Positions 15,534 through 24,600 are shown, counted from the stretch's first letter. The stretch is 64,000 nucleotides of DNA from Actinomadura sp. NBRC 104425 (GCF_030269545.1 NZ_BSTN01000015.1:118596-182595); one strand, 5' to 3'. Numbers and translations are program-made. The notes: generated by a model from the letters alone, not told the origin.

Positions 15534-18362
15534 TCAGCTGCAGCCGCTGGTGGAGCCGCAGCCTTCGCAGACGTAGCAGCTGCCGGCCGGGCGCATCTTG
15601 GTGCCGCAGGTCAGGCAGAGGGGCGCGTCGGCGGTGCGGCCCTGGCGGCTTTCGATGACCTCCATCGAGGAGTGCGGCTCGGACTCGGCGGCCGGGCGGC
15701 GCGGCGCGGCCGGCTTGGTGATCTCGGCGGACTGGGCCAGGATCTCCTGGTCGACCTCGGTCTCGGCGTGCAGGGTGGCCGGGTCCTCGCCGTTGGCCTG
15801 CATCGCCCGTTCCTCGGCGGTGAGGATGCCCAGTTCGGCGCGGGTCTCGTAGGGCAGGTGGTCCAGCGCCAGGCGGCGGAAGATGTAGTCCATCACCGAG
15901 GTCGCCATGCGGATGTCGGGGTCGTCGGTCATGCCGGCGGGCTCGAACCGCATGTTGGTGAACTTCTCCACCCAGGTCTCCAGCGGCACCCCGTACTGGA
16001 GGCTGATAGAGATCGCCATGGAGAACGCGTCCATCACGCCGGCCAGGGTGGAGCCCTGCTTGCCGAGCTTGAGGAACACCTCGCCGAGGCCGTCGTCGGG
16101 GTAGGACGAGGCGGTCATGTAGCCCTCGGCGCCGGCGACGGAGAAGCGGGTGACGGTCGCGGGGCGCTGCTTGGGCAGCCGCTTGCGGACCGGACGCGGG
16201 ACCTCCACCGGCGCCGTGGCCTTCTCGGCCTTCTCGGTCTTCTCGGCCTTCTTGGCCGCCGACAGCGGCTGCCCGACCTTGCAGTTGTCGCGGTAGATCG
16301 CCAGGGCCTTCAGGCCGAGCCGCCAGCCTTCGAAGTAGACCTTCTCGATGTCCTCGACGGTGGCCTGCTCGGGCATGTTGACGGTCTTGGAGATCGCCCC
16401 GGACAGGAACGGCTGGACGGCGGCCATCATCCGCACGTGGCCCATCGGGCTGATCGCCCGCTCGCCCATCGCGCAGTCGAACACCTCGTAGTGCTCGGGA
16501 CGCAGGCCCGGCGCGCCCACCACGTGACCGTGCTCGGCGATGTACTCGACGACCGCCTCGATCTGCTCCTGCTGGTAGCCCAGCTTCTTCAGGGCGCGCG
16601 GGACGGTGTGGTTGACGATCTGCATCGAGCCGCCGCCGACCAGCTTCTTGAACTTCACCAGCGCCAGGTCGGGCTCGATGCCGGTGGTGTCGCAGTCCAT
16701 CATCAGGCCGATGGTGCCGGTGGGGGCCAGCAGCGACGCCTGGGCGTTGCGGTAGCCGTTCTTCTCACCGGTCTTCAGGCACTGCTGCCACTGCTTGGTC
16801 GCGGCGGCATGGATGGCCCGGTCCATCTCGTCCAGCGTGCGGATCTCGTCGTTGGCGGCGGCGTGCTTGCGCATGACGCGCTTGTGCGCCTCGGCGTTGC
16901 GGGCGTAGCCGGCGTACGGGCCGACCACCCCGGCCAGTTCTGCGGAGCGGCGGTAGGCGACACCGGTCATCAGCGAGGTGATCGCGGCGGCGAGCGAGCG
17001 GCCGCCCTCGGAGTCGTAGGCGTGCCCGGTGGCCATCAGCAGGGCACCGAGGTTGGCGTAGCCGATGCCGAGCTGGCGGTAGTCGCGGGTGGTCTTGGCG
17101 ATCTTCTCGGTCGGGAAGTCGGCGAAGGTGATGGAGATGTCCATCGCCGTGATGATCAGCTCGGTGAGCTTGGTGAAGCTCTCGACGTCGAAGGTGTCGT
17201 CCTCGCGCAGGAACTTCAGCAGGTTGATGCTGGCCAGGTTGCAGGAGGAGTTGTCCAGGCTCATGTACTCCGAGCACGGGTTGCTGGCGGTGATGCGGCC
17301 CGACTCGGGGTTGGTGTGCCAGTCGTTGATCGTGTCGTCGTACTGGATGCCCGGGTCGGCGCACTCCCAGGCGGCCTGGGCCATCTGCCGGAACAGGTCG
17401 CGGGCCCGGACGGTCTCCACGACTTCTCCGTTCAAGCGGGCGCGCAGCCCGAACTCCCCGTCGCTCTCCACGGCGCGCATGAACTCGTCCGACACGCGCA
17501 CCGAGTTGTTGGCGTTCTGGTACTGGACGCTGACGATGTCCTTGCCGCCCAGGTCCATGTCGAACCCGGCGTCGCGCAGGGCCCGGATCTTGTCCTCTTC
17601 GCGGGCCTTGGTCTCGATGAACTCGGCGATGTCGGGGTGGTCGACGTCCAGCACGACCATCTTGGCGGCCCGGCGGGTGGCGCCGCCCGACTTGATCGTC
17701 CCGGCGGACGCGTCGGCGCCGCGCATGAACGACACCGGTCCGCTGGCGGTGCCGCCGGAGGAGAGCAGTTCCTTGCTGGAGCGGATGCGGGAGAGGTTGA
17801 CACCGGCGCCGGAGCCGCCCTTGAAGATGATCCCCTCTTCCTTGTACCAGTCCAGGATCGACTCCATCGAGTCGTCCACCGAGAGGATGAAACAGGCGCT
17901 GACCTGCTGCGGGGACTTGGTGCCGACGTTGAACCAGACGGGGGAGTTGAAGCTGAACAGCTGGTGGACCAGTGCGTGCTTCAACTCGTGGTCGAAGATC
18001 TGGGCGTCCTCCTCCGAAGCGAAGTAGCCCTCGGCCAGACCGGTGTCAACGTAAACCTTGACCACCCGGTCGACCAGTTGCTTGAGACTGTGCTCGCGCT
18101 GGGGGGTGCCGAGGGCTCCGCGGAAGTACTTCGACGTCACGATGTTGACGGCGTTCACCGACCAGAAGTCGGGGAACTCCACACCGCGCTGCTCGAAGTT
18201 GATCGAGCCGTCCCGCCAGTTGGTCATGACAACGTCACGACGTTCCCAGCGGATCGTGTCGTACGGATGCACGCCGGGCGTGGTGAAGATCCGCTCGACC
18301 TTGAGCCCCTTGCGGCTCCCCCTGCCGCGCCGGGCTGCCGAGCCGCTCACCGTCTCCGTCAT
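15534..18362 (-). CDS. nrdJ: Vitamin B12-dependent (class II) ribonucleoside-diphosphate reductase
   Basis: This adenosylcobalamin-dependent enzyme makes deoxyribonucleotides with or without oxygen. The 942-residue protein has the usual actinobacterial length. Visible features: GGSGAGVNLSRIRSS, NPCSEYMSLDNSSCNLASIN near residues 357-376 with the catalytic-site cysteine, LLAPTGTIGLMMDCDTTGIEP, and a C-terminal zinc-finger-like tail with four CxxC-type cysteines in the last 27 residues that serves the redox relay. The ATG at 18362 follows GAGGGGGAAGG; in-frame codons further upstream are unlikely starts. It lies 109 bases after nrdR on the same strand and is probably in the same NrdR-controlled operon. 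Confidence 0.97.
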   Translation of the reverse strand: MTETVSGSAARRGRGSRKGLKVERIFTTPGVHPYDTIRWERRDVVMTNWRDGSINFEQRGVEFPDFWSVNAVNIVTSKYFRGALGTPQREHSLKQLVDRVVKVYVDTGLAEGYFASEEDAQIFDHELKHALVHQLFSFNSPVWFNVGTKSPQQVSACFILSVDDSMESILDWYKEEGIIFKGGSGAGVNLSRIRSSKELLSSGGTASGPVSFMRGADASAGTIKSGGATRRAAKMVVLDVDHPDIAEFIETKAREEDKIRALRDAGFDMDLGGKDIVSVQYQNANNSVRVSDEFMRAVESDGEFGLRARLNGEVVETVRARDLFRQMAQAAWECADPGIQYDDTINDWHTNPESGRITASNPCSEYMSLDNSSCNLASINLLKFLREDDTFDVESFTKLTELIITAMDISITFADFPTEKIAKTTRDYRQLGIGYANLGALLMATGHAYDSEGGRSLAAAITSLMTGVAYRRSAELAGVVGPYAGYARNAEAHKRVMRKHAAANDEIRTLDEMDRAIHAAATKQWQQCLKTGEKNGYRNAQASLLAPTGTIGLMMDCDTTGIEPDLALVKFKKLVGGGSMQIVNHTVPRALKKLGYQQEQIEAVVEYIAEHGHVVGAPGLRPEHYEVFDCAMGERAISPMGHVRMMAAVQPFLSGAISKTVNMPEQATVEDIEKVYFEGWRLGLKALAIYRDNCKVGQPLSAAKKAEKTEKAEKATAPVEVPRPVRKRLPKQRPATVTRFSVAGAEGYMTASSYPDDGLGEVFLKLGKQGSTLAGVMDAFSMAISISLQYGVPLETWVEKFTNMRFEPAGMTDDPDIRMATSVMDYIFRRLALDHLPYETRAELGILTAEERAMQANGEDPATLHAETEVDQEILAQSAEITKPAAPRRPAAESEPHSSMEVIESRQGRTADAPLCLTCGTKMRPAGSCYVCEGCGSTSGCS

Positions 18363-18471
18363 GACCTTCCCCCTCTCGGGCCCTCCCGCCGGGCCCTGTC
18401 CAGGAATAACCTCGCCCGCCGGCCGTTTGCTCCCGGCCGCGGGCGTTCTCAACAGTCGTGAAGCCCGCCCC

Positions 18472-18948
18472 TCACAGGGGCCGGCCAGGCTCCCCCGAGG
18501 AACCGGCCTTGGTACGCAGTGACTCGATCTCTCTGGCGAAGTCGTCCAGCGTCTCGAAACCCCGGTACACCGAGGCGAACCGCAGGTAGGCGACCTCGTC
18601 GAGCTCTCCGAGCGGGCCGAGAATGGCCAGTCCGATCTCGTGCGAGGGGATTTCGGCCGCCCCCGTGGCGCGGATCGCCTCCTCCACCCGCTGCCCCAGC
18701 TTGGCCAGCGCGTCCTCGTCGACGGGACGGCCCTGGCAGGCGCGGCGGACGCCGGCGATGATCTTCTCCCGGGAGAACGGCTCGGTGACGCCGCTGCGCT
18801 TGGCCACCATGAGCAGCACGTTCTCCTGTGTGGTGAACCGCTTGCCGCATTCCGGGCACGACCGGCGGCGCCGGATGGCCGATCCGTCGTCGGTGGAGCG
18901 GCTGTCGATCACCTTGGTGTCAGGGTTGCGGCAGAACGGGCAGTGCAC
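18472..18948 (-). CDS. nrdR: Transcriptional repressor NrdR
   Basis: NrdR senses ATP/dATP through its ATP-cone and represses ribonucleotide reductase genes. The 158-residue protein has an N-terminal zinc ribbon (HCPFCRN at residues 2-8 and CPECGKRFTT near 31-40) and an ATP-cone (VAKRSGVTEPFSREKIIAGV). The GTG at 18948 is the family start and is preceded by GGGGAGGAGGG. It heads an operon with nrdJ, and two candidate NrdR boxes lie upstream, indicating autoregulation. Confidence 0.97.
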   Translation of the reverse strand: MHCPFCRNPDTKVIDSRSTDDGSAIRRRRSCPECGKRFTTQENVLLMVAKRSGVTEPFSREKIIAGVRRACQGRPVDEDALAKLGQRVEEAIRATGAAEIPSHEIGLAILGPLGELDEVAYLRFASVYRGFETLDDFAREIESLRTKAGSSGEPGRPL

Positions 18949-18995
18949 TCGTTCCCTCCTCCCCTGACAGATCAAGCCACACGAGAAATCGTCCC

Positions 18996-19048
18996 CCACA
19001 AGACACAACTTGTGGTTAATGACACCCGTGTGACTACTAGATGTTGTG
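18996..19048 (-). promoter_or_regulatory. Pair of candidate NrdR boxes upstream of nrdR-nrdJ
   Basis: Box 1 lies within CCACAAG-ACACAA-CTTGTGG (18996-19015), the core being ACACAACTTGTGGT at 19003-19016. Box 2 is ACTACTAGATGTTGTG at 19033-19048. Both resemble the 16-bp NrdR consensus (acaCwAtATaTwGtgt), box 2 being the closer match to actinobacterial sites. Their centres are about 31 bp apart, three helical turns, which is the usual spacing of paired NrdR boxes. Confidence 0.75.
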
Positions 19049-19053
19049 GTCAA

Positions 19054-19960
19054 CCGTAGGACTCCCGGAGGGGCAACGCAACCTGGATCACCACCCCCGG
19101 CAGTAGACCCTCGTCACACCGGGCCCACTGGTGCGGGCCCGGCGTGTCTCCCCCGCCGCACCCCAAGAACCACCACAAATCACGCAAACCCCTTCGCCAC
19201 AAGGCTTCCGCGCGTCCTCGCCGACCTCCCCGACCGGGAGGTCACCGCGCAGGCCGCGCCCACCCCACAGGTCCCCGAAATTCGCGACATCACCCCGGCG
19301 GCCGGCCGACCGTGATGGAGGGTGCGACGGAACCGACCGCACGCCAACGAGGCGGCGCGGGCGACCGACGGCCGCGTGGGACGGTGGCCGAACACGGCGG
19401 CGAAGCCCACAGACCGCCCCACACGTGCCGCCGACAGACCGCGGCAACGCGAGAACACCTCCGCCTGACCTCGGTACCGATCCGGTACGGGTCACGCTGG
19501 CAGCCGCGTGCGCGGGAGCCGACCCGACCACCGAAGCGGCTCTGCGCATCGCGCAACGAGACCGCAACGAGATGGCCGACGCCGCCCGCGCACTCCCTAG
19601 CTGCTGCGCGCGCAGCCGGTGGCGAGTGGCCTGGTCTTCGGGCGAGGTGGTCGCCGGAGTGGCTCTGTGGCGGCCTGACGAGACGGGGCGCCTGGGCCGG
19701 CGTTGTTCGTTGCCTGCTTGGTGTGCGTTCCGCTGCCTTGGCGGATCCCCGCCCTCGGATTTTTGCCTTTCGGGTGTTCTGCTCCCGGTCGGTGGCTGTC
19801 ACGTGAATGTCGGGCCGTCTGGGGCCGGGGGCAGCGGCTCGGTCCCCGGGTGGGGGCCGAGCCTTTGGTCGTCGCCGCGTCGGCAGAGCAGGTGCCGCTT
19901 CCGGCTCGGCGGGTAAGTGGGCTTTGCGGCCGCCGCGGGAGCGGACGGCGTGCAGCCGGG
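19054..19960. other. Long intergenic stretch, no gene supported
   Basis: About 900 bases between the nrdR promoter and the end of the LysM-protein gene. Long open frames on both strands are low-complexity Arg/Pro/Ser-rich translations without family resemblance or binding sites, as expected from high GC alone. Short CG-rich inverted repeats occur but none is a convincing terminator. No tRNA or IS end was seen. Confidence 0.5.
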
Positions 19961-20374
19961 TCAGTCGTGGGCGGGGAGGCGCAGGCGCTGGCCCGGGCGG
20001 ACGATCGTGGTGGACAGGTTGTTGAGGTCCATGATGCGGCGGACCAGCAGCTGAGTGTCGTCGCGGGGGCGCTCGCGCTGGGCGATCGTCCACAGTGAGT
20101 CGCCGTGGCCGACGACGACCGTCTTGCCCGGGCGGAGGCTCGGGTCGGACGAGTCGGGCCCGCCGGCGCCGGCCCGGGCCGTCGCGGTCAGCCACAGCAC
20201 GACCAGGAGCGGCACCGCCAGCAGGCCGATCATCACGAGGCGGCCGCGTCGAGTCAGCCGCAACTCGTCCCACGCGCCCTCCGCAGGGGCCCCCAGCGGC
20301 GGCGCGGGGCGAAGGTGCGTGGAGAGGGCCGGAGCTTCGGCCGTTATGCAGTGTGGGTGGAGCGAACCCGCCAT
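19961..20374 (-). CDS. LysM-domain membrane protein divergent from lexA (candidate SOS cell-division inhibitor)
   Basis: A 137-residue protein with a cytoplasmic N-terminus, one transmembrane segment (about residues 45-64, LVMIGLLAVPLLVVLWLTAT), and a C-terminal LysM domain (VVVGHGDSLWTIAQRERP to VRPGQRLRLP). LysM domains bind peptidoglycan. The start at 20374 follows AAGGGGACC. Proteins of this shape sit divergently beside lexA in other actinobacteria (ChiZ in Mycobacterium, DivS in Corynebacterium) and in Bacillus (YneA), where they delay division during the SOS response. Two SOS-like boxes lie 32-63 bases upstream. The function is inferred from architecture and position. Confidence 0.85.
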   Translation of the reverse strand: MAGSLHPHCITAEAPALSTHLRPAPPLGAPAEGAWDELRLTRRGRLVMIGLLAVPLLVVLWLTATARAGAGGPDSSDPSLRPGKTVVVGHGDSLWTIAQRERPRDDTQLLVRRIMDLNNLSTTIVRPGQRLRLPAHD

Positions 20375-20405
20375 CTCGGTCCCCTTCGTGACCGACAGCC
20401 GATCT

Positions 20406-20437
20406 TCGAATGAATATTCGATCGAACGTCTGTACGA
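20406..20437. promoter_or_regulatory. Two adjacent SOS (LexA) boxes upstream of the LysM-protein gene
   Basis: TCGAATGAATATTCGA (20406-20421) is a perfect palindrome apart from its central bases, and TCGAACGTCTGTACGA (20422-20437) follows directly. Both fit the Gram-positive SOS form TCGAAC-N4-GTTCGA, the first with T in place of C, the second with one changed position. They face the LysM-protein start at 20374. Confidence 0.8.
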
Positions 20438-20476
20438 TGTTGTACCGCAGCCCCCCGAGAAACGCGAGTACATTCT

Positions 20477-20492
20477 TCGAACAATTGTTTGA
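20477..20492. promoter_or_regulatory. SOS (LexA) box upstream of lexA
   Basis: TCGAACAATTGTTTGA differs from the palindromic consensus TCGAAC-N4-GTTCGA at a single position. It ends 67 bases before the lexA ATG, where it would give LexA autoregulation. Confidence 0.85.
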
Positions 20493-20559
20493 TCATTGCA
20501 GCCGGACGCGATAACGTTCGGCGAGGAGTGACGAAGCGAGCGTCGGGAGGCGACGAACG

Positions 20560-21261
20560 ATGACCAAGGTCCGGGAGCTGCCCGACGGCCCCATGGACGA
20601 GGCGGGTCTGACCCAGCGCCAGCGCATGGTGCTGGAGGTGATCCGCGACTCGGTGCAGCGCCGCGGCTACCCGCCGTCGATGCGCGAGATCGGCGAGGCC
20701 GTCGGCCTGACCAGCACCTCCAGCGTGTCGCACCAGCTGCGCGCGCTGCAGCGCAAGGGGTATCTGCGCCGCGACCCCAACCGGCCGCGGGCCGTCGAGG
20801 TGCGGGTCCCGGGCGCCACGCCGGTGCGCACCGACACCGAGACCCCCGACGCGCCCGGCGCCGGGCAGGACACCGCGCCGCGACCCGCCCCCGCCTACGT
20901 GCCGCTGGTCGGACGGATCGCCGCCGGCGGTCCGATCCTGGCCGAGGAGGCCGTGGAGGACGTGTTCACCCTGCCCAAGCAGCTGGTCGGCGAGGGCACC
21001 CACTTCCTGCTGAAGGTCACCGGCGACTCGATGATCGACGCGGCGATCGCCGACGGCGACTGGGTGGTGGTGCGCCAGCAGCCGGTGGCCGAGCAGGGCG
21101 ACATCGTCGCCGCGATGATCGACGGCGAGGCCACCGTCAAGACCTTCAAGCGCCGCGACGGCCACATCTGGCTGGTCCCCCAGAACCCGGCCTACGAGCC
21201 GATCCCCGGCGACGAGGCGTCGATCCTGGGCCGCGTCGTCGCCGTGCTGCGCAAGATGTGA
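20560..21261 (+). CDS. lexA: SOS repressor LexA
   Basis: LexA represses DNA-damage genes and cleaves itself when RecA filaments form. The 233-residue protein has a winged-HTH (LTQRQRMVLEVIRDSVQRRG to LTSTSSVSHQLRALQRKGYL), a 40-residue variable linker, and an S24 peptidase domain. The cleavage bond is Ala122-Gly123 in RIAAGGPI, and the catalytic dyad is Ser157 (TGDSM) and Lys194 (ATVKTFKR). The ATG at 20560 follows GGGAGG by nine bases. The divergent LysM protein and the boxes between them form a typical actinobacterial SOS locus. Confidence 0.97.
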   Translation: MTKVRELPDGPMDEAGLTQRQRMVLEVIRDSVQRRGYPPSMREIGEAVGLTSTSSVSHQLRALQRKGYLRRDPNRPRAVEVRVPGATPVRTDTETPDAPGAGQDTAPRPAPAYVPLVGRIAAGGPILAEEAVEDVFTLPKQLVGEGTHFLLKVTGDSMIDAAIADGDWVVVRQQPVAEQGDIVAAMIDGEATVKTFKRRDGHIWLVPQNPAYEPIPGDEASILGRVVAVLRKM

Positions 21262-21570
21262 CGTCCCGGCCCGGCGCGGCCAGGTCACTCCCGCGCGCCC
21301 GTCACCGGCCCCCGGGGCGGTGGCGGGCGTTCGCGTGCGCCCCGCGTTCCACGCAGGGTGCGTCACCTCGACAACCGCGTGCGGACGCACTCGTCTCCAC
21401 CCATTCCAGTTCCAGCTCGTCCACGACCGCCGCTCGGCGCCCGCGCCCAGGCCGCGCCTGCCAGGCCACGCCGAGTACGGCCGCGGCGGTGAATCTCCGC
21501 TCGCGGCCGTCAGGCTCGGATTCGGGCCCGCCGGTGCCTGGACCGCGGGCTGCGCGGCCGATGCGCCGCG
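21262..21570. other. Intergenic stretch between convergent lexA and the YciI-like gene
   Basis: About 310 bases with no supported gene. It includes GC-rich segments capable of local pairing, but no single terminator-like hairpin stands out. Confidence 0.5.
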
Positions 21571-21912
21571 TCAGCCGGGCGGTTCTCCCGGGGCGCGGAC
21601 GCGGGACGGGCCGACGCCGACCAGTCCCGCCAGAGCCGGATGGACCCGGCCCACATCGACTGTAATGATCTCGTATTCGGCCACGCCCGCGCAGACGAAC
21701 GGGTCATTCTCGGCGATCTTTTCGATCTCGGCGCGGTCGGTCCCACGCGCGATGATCGCGCCGCCGTGCTCGGACGGCACCGTCTGCCCCGAGGCCGGGA
21801 ACGTGCCCGCCCGGTGGTGGCGGTCCAGGTACGCCGCGTGGGCGGGCACGTGCGGTGCGGCCTCCTCCTCGGTGCCGCGGTAGCGCAGCCGCAGGATGTG
21901 CAGCGTGCTCAC
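21571..21912 (-). CDS. YciI-like protein
   Basis: A 113-residue single-domain protein of the YciI/ferredoxin-like fold, with HVPAHAAYLDRHHRAGTF, a His/Asp-containing segment typical of the family, followed by SGQTVPSEHGGAIIARG and ENDPFVCAGVAEYEIITVDV. The family contains dechlorinase-related and unknown enzymes. The GTG at 21912 overlaps the leuS stop (GTGA), so it is translated as the second gene of the leuS transcript. The proline-rich tail is not conserved. The biochemical role is unknown. Confidence 0.8.
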   Translation of the reverse strand: MSTLHILRLRYRGTEEEAAPHVPAHAAYLDRHHRAGTFPASGQTVPSEHGGAIIARGTDRAEIEKIAENDPFVCAGVAEYEIITVDVGRVHPALAGLVGVGPSRVRAPGEPPG

Positions 21913-24428
21913 TTGGCCGGCACGATGTTCACGATCTTGGGCGGGCGGACGATGACGCGCTGGACCCGCGCGCCGGCCAGGGCCTCGTTGACCTTGGCGG
22001 AGGCCAGCGCCAGCCGCTCCAGCTCGTCCTCGGCGATGTCGGGCGGCACCTCCAGGCGGTCGCGGACCTTGCCCGCGACCTGCACCACGCAGACCACCGA
22101 CTCGCGCACCAGCAGGGACGGGTCGGCCTGCGGCCAGCCCGCGGTCGCCACCGACGGCTCGTGGCCCAGCCGCTCCCACGCCTCCTCGGCGGTGTAGGGG
22201 GCGAACAGCGACAGCAGCACCGCGATCGTCTCGGCGGCCTCCCGCACGGCCGGGTCGGCGGGGCCGGGGCCCTCGTCGATGGCGCGGCGGGTGGCGCTCA
22301 CCAGCGTCATCAGCCGGGCGATGGCCACGTTGTAGCGGTGCTGCTCGATCAGCGTGGTGGCCTCGTCGATGGTGCGGTGGGTGACCCGCCGCAGGTCGAC
22401 CGAGCCGCCCGCGGGGTCGGTGCCGGGCGCGGACGCCACCTCGGTGGCGATGCGGTGCACGCGCGCCAGGAACTTGACCATGCCGGGCTGGGACACGTCG
22501 GCCCAGTCGATGTCGTCCTCGGGCGGCCCGGAGAACAGCATCGCCAGGCGCACCACGTCGACGCCCCACTGCTCGATCTGCTCACCCAGGTCGACCATGT
22601 TGCCCAGCGACTTGGACATGGCCTTGCCGTTGAGGATCACCTGGCCCTGGTTGACCAGCCGCGTGAACGGCTCGGTGAAGTCGACCATGCCCAAGTCGTA
22701 CAGCACCTTGGTGAAGAACCGGCTGTACAGCAGGTGCAGGGTGGCGTGCTCGACGCCGCCGGTGTACTGGTCGACCGGCATCCACTTGCGGACCCGCTCG
22801 ACGTCGAACGGCCCGTCCTCGTAGTCCGGCGAGCAGTACCGGAAGTAGTACCAGGACGAGTCGACGAAGGTGTCCATGGTGTCGCTGTCGCGCTTGGCCG
22901 CGCCGCCGCACCTGGGGCAGTCGACGTTGACCCAGTGCTCGGCGGCGGCCAGCGGCGAGGTGCCCTTGGGCCGCAGGTCGGCGCCGCGCAGGTCGTCGGG
23001 CAGCAGCACCGGCAGCTGGTCGTCCGGCACCGGGACCTCGCCGCAGGACGGGCAGTGCACGATCGGGATGGGGCAGCCCCAGAACCGCTGCCGGGACACC
23101 AGCCAGTCGCGCAGCCGGAAGTTGACCGCGGCCCTGCCCAGGCCCTTCTCCTCCAGGATCTCGATGATCCGCTCGATCGCGTCGGCCTTGCTCAGCCCGT
23201 CGATGGGGCCGGAGTTGACGATGCGCCCGTCGCCCGCGGTGGCCACGCCGGTCTCGGCCGGGTCGGGCTGCCCGGTCTCCACCACCACGCGCACCGGCAG
23301 CCCGAACTTCAGCGCGAAGTCCAGGTCGCGCTGGTCGTGCGCGGGAACGGCCATGATCGCGCCGTGCCCGTACTCGGCCAGCACGTAGTCGGACGCCCAG
23401 ATCGGGATGCGCTCGCCATTGACCGGGTTGATCGCGTACCGGCCCAGGAACACGCCGGTCTTCTCGCGCTCGGTGGACAGCCGCTCGATCTCGCTCTCGT
23501 GGGAGACCTGCTCGCGGTAGGCCTCGAACGCGGCGCGCTGCTCGGGGGCGCAGATCTCCTCGGCCAGGTCGGCGTCGGCGGCCACCACCATGAAGGTGGC
23601 CCCGTACAGGGTGTCGGGGCGGGTGGTGTAGACGGTGACCGGCTCTTCGCGGCCCTCGATGGCGAACTCGACGTCGGTGCCGGTGGAACGGCCGATCCAG
23701 TTGCGCTGCATCAGCAGCACCCGGTCGGGCCACTTGCCCTCCAGGGCGGCCATGTCGTCCAGCAGCCGGTCCGCGTAATCGGTGATCTTGAAATACCACT
23801 GGGTCAGCACGCGCCGCTCGACCAGCGTGCCGCAGCGCTCGCAGTGGCCGCCGATGACCTGCTCGTTGGCCAGCACGGTCTGGTCCTTCGGGCACCAGTT
23901 GACCCGGCCGCCGCGCCGGTAGGCCAGCCCGCGCTCGTAGAAGCGCAGGAACAGCCACTGCGTCCACCGGTAGTACTCGGGGTCGGAGGTGTGCAGCCGC
24001 CGCGACCAGTCGAAGGACGGGGCGTACCGCCGGAACGACGCCTCCTGGGTGGCGATGTTGTTGTAGGTCCACTTCACCGGGTCCGCGTTGTTCTTGATCG
24101 CGGCGTTCTCGGCGGGCAGACCGAAGGAGTCCCAGCCCATGGGGTGCAGGACGTTGTAGCCGCGCTGCGTCCAGTAGCGGGCGGCCACGTCGCCGATGGC
24201 GTACGCCTCGGCGTGCCCCATGTGGAGGTCACCCGAGGGGTATGGGAACATGTCCAGCGCGTAGCGGCGCTCGCGGCCGTCGTCCTCCTCCACCGCCTTG
24301 AACGGCTCGAGCTCCGCCCAGCGGGCCTGCCACTTGTGCTGAACGGCCCGGGGGTCGTACCCGTCGTTCAGGGAGGCGGGCCCCCCTGAACCTCCCTGGG
24401 TGGCTCGGGAGGTGTCGTCGCTGCTCAC
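21909..24428 (-). CDS. leuS: Leucyl-tRNA synthetase
   Basis: Class I synthetase charging tRNA-Leu, 839 residues. The signature MFPYPSGDLHMGHAEAY (HIGH type, residues about 60-76) and GKAMSKSLGNM (KMSKS type) are intact. Between them lie the zinc-binding regions (WCPKDQTVLANEQV, HCERCGTLVERR) and the CP1 editing domain with VYTTRPDTLYGATF and the Asp in GHGAIMAVPAHDQRDLDF, so both synthesis and editing should be active. The GTG at 24428 follows GTGGAG by eight bases. A candidate leucine attenuator lies about 130-210 bases upstream. Confidence 0.97.
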   Translation of the reverse strand: MSSDDTSRATQGGSGGPASLNDGYDPRAVQHKWQARWAELEPFKAVEEDDGRERRYALDMFPYPSGDLHMGHAEAYAIGDVAARYWTQRGYNVLHPMGWDSFGLPAENAAIKNNADPVKWTYNNIATQEASFRRYAPSFDWSRRLHTSDPEYYRWTQWLFLRFYERGLAYRRGGRVNWCPKDQTVLANEQVIGGHCERCGTLVERRVLTQWYFKITDYADRLLDDMAALEGKWPDRVLLMQRNWIGRSTGTDVEFAIEGREEPVTVYTTRPDTLYGATFMVVAADADLAEEICAPEQRAAFEAYREQVSHESEIERLSTEREKTGVFLGRYAINPVNGERIPIWASDYVLAEYGHGAIMAVPAHDQRDLDFALKFGLPVRVVVETGQPDPAETGVATAGDGRIVNSGPIDGLSKADAIERIIEILEEKGLGRAAVNFRLRDWLVSRQRFWGCPIPIVHCPSCGEVPVPDDQLPVLLPDDLRGADLRPKGTSPLAAAEHWVNVDCPRCGGAAKRDSDTMDTFVDSSWYYFRYCSPDYEDGPFDVERVRKWMPVDQYTGGVEHATLHLLYSRFFTKVLYDLGMVDFTEPFTRLVNQGQVILNGKAMSKSLGNMVDLGEQIEQWGVDVVRLAMLFSGPPEDDIDWADVSQPGMVKFLARVHRIATEVASAPGTDPAGGSVDLRRVTHRTIDEATTLIEQHRYNVAIARLMTLVSATRRAIDEGPGPADPAVREAAETIAVLLSLFAPYTAEEAWERLGHEPSVATAGWPQADPSLLVRESVVCVVQVAGKVRDRLEVPPDIAEDELERLALASAKVNEALAGARVQRVIVRPPKIVNIVPAK

Positions 24429-24554
24429 GGTCGCTACTCCACTGGTCCTGTTGGTACCGAACGGCTCTCGCCGCGGGGCCTTGGGCTGGTGCGCCGCCGG
24501 TTCCGGGGAACGCTCCCCAGCCCCCGGCGCCCGCGCCGGAGGACAGACACGAAA

Positions 24555-24578
24555 CGACCCCTCGCAATGGAGGGGTCG
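24555..24578 (-). terminator. Attenuator hairpin upstream of leuS
   Basis: On the minus strand CGACCCCTC-CATTGC-GAGGGGTCG forms a perfect 9-bp stem followed by TTTCGTG, located between a 12-residue leader peptide and leuS. A second stem (GCCGCGC 24604-24610 with GCGCGGC 24578-24584) overlaps the leader stop and abuts the terminator arm, so ribosome position could alter folding. The unpaired ACGAAAC in its loop could also pair with GTTTCGT after the terminator. Confidence 0.7.
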
Positions 24579-24600
24579 CCGCGCCGACTGGTTTCGTCCG

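Noticed and set aside
15204..18461. A very long open frame on the plus strand opposite nrdJ
   Set aside because: It is the antisense shadow of nrdJ: the translation is low-complexity and rich in Gly, Val, Leu and His, while the minus strand reads a complete class II reductase.
18949..19053. Cobalamin riboswitch upstream of the B12-dependent reductase operon
   Set aside because: The leader is too short and lacks the B12-box pattern; NrdR-like sites explain the region better.
19131..19916. A 261-residue frame in the gap between nrdR and the LysM gene
   Set aside because: The translation is Arg/Pro/Ser-rich with no family resemblance, no binding site and overlapping equally long frames; this is expected from GC content.
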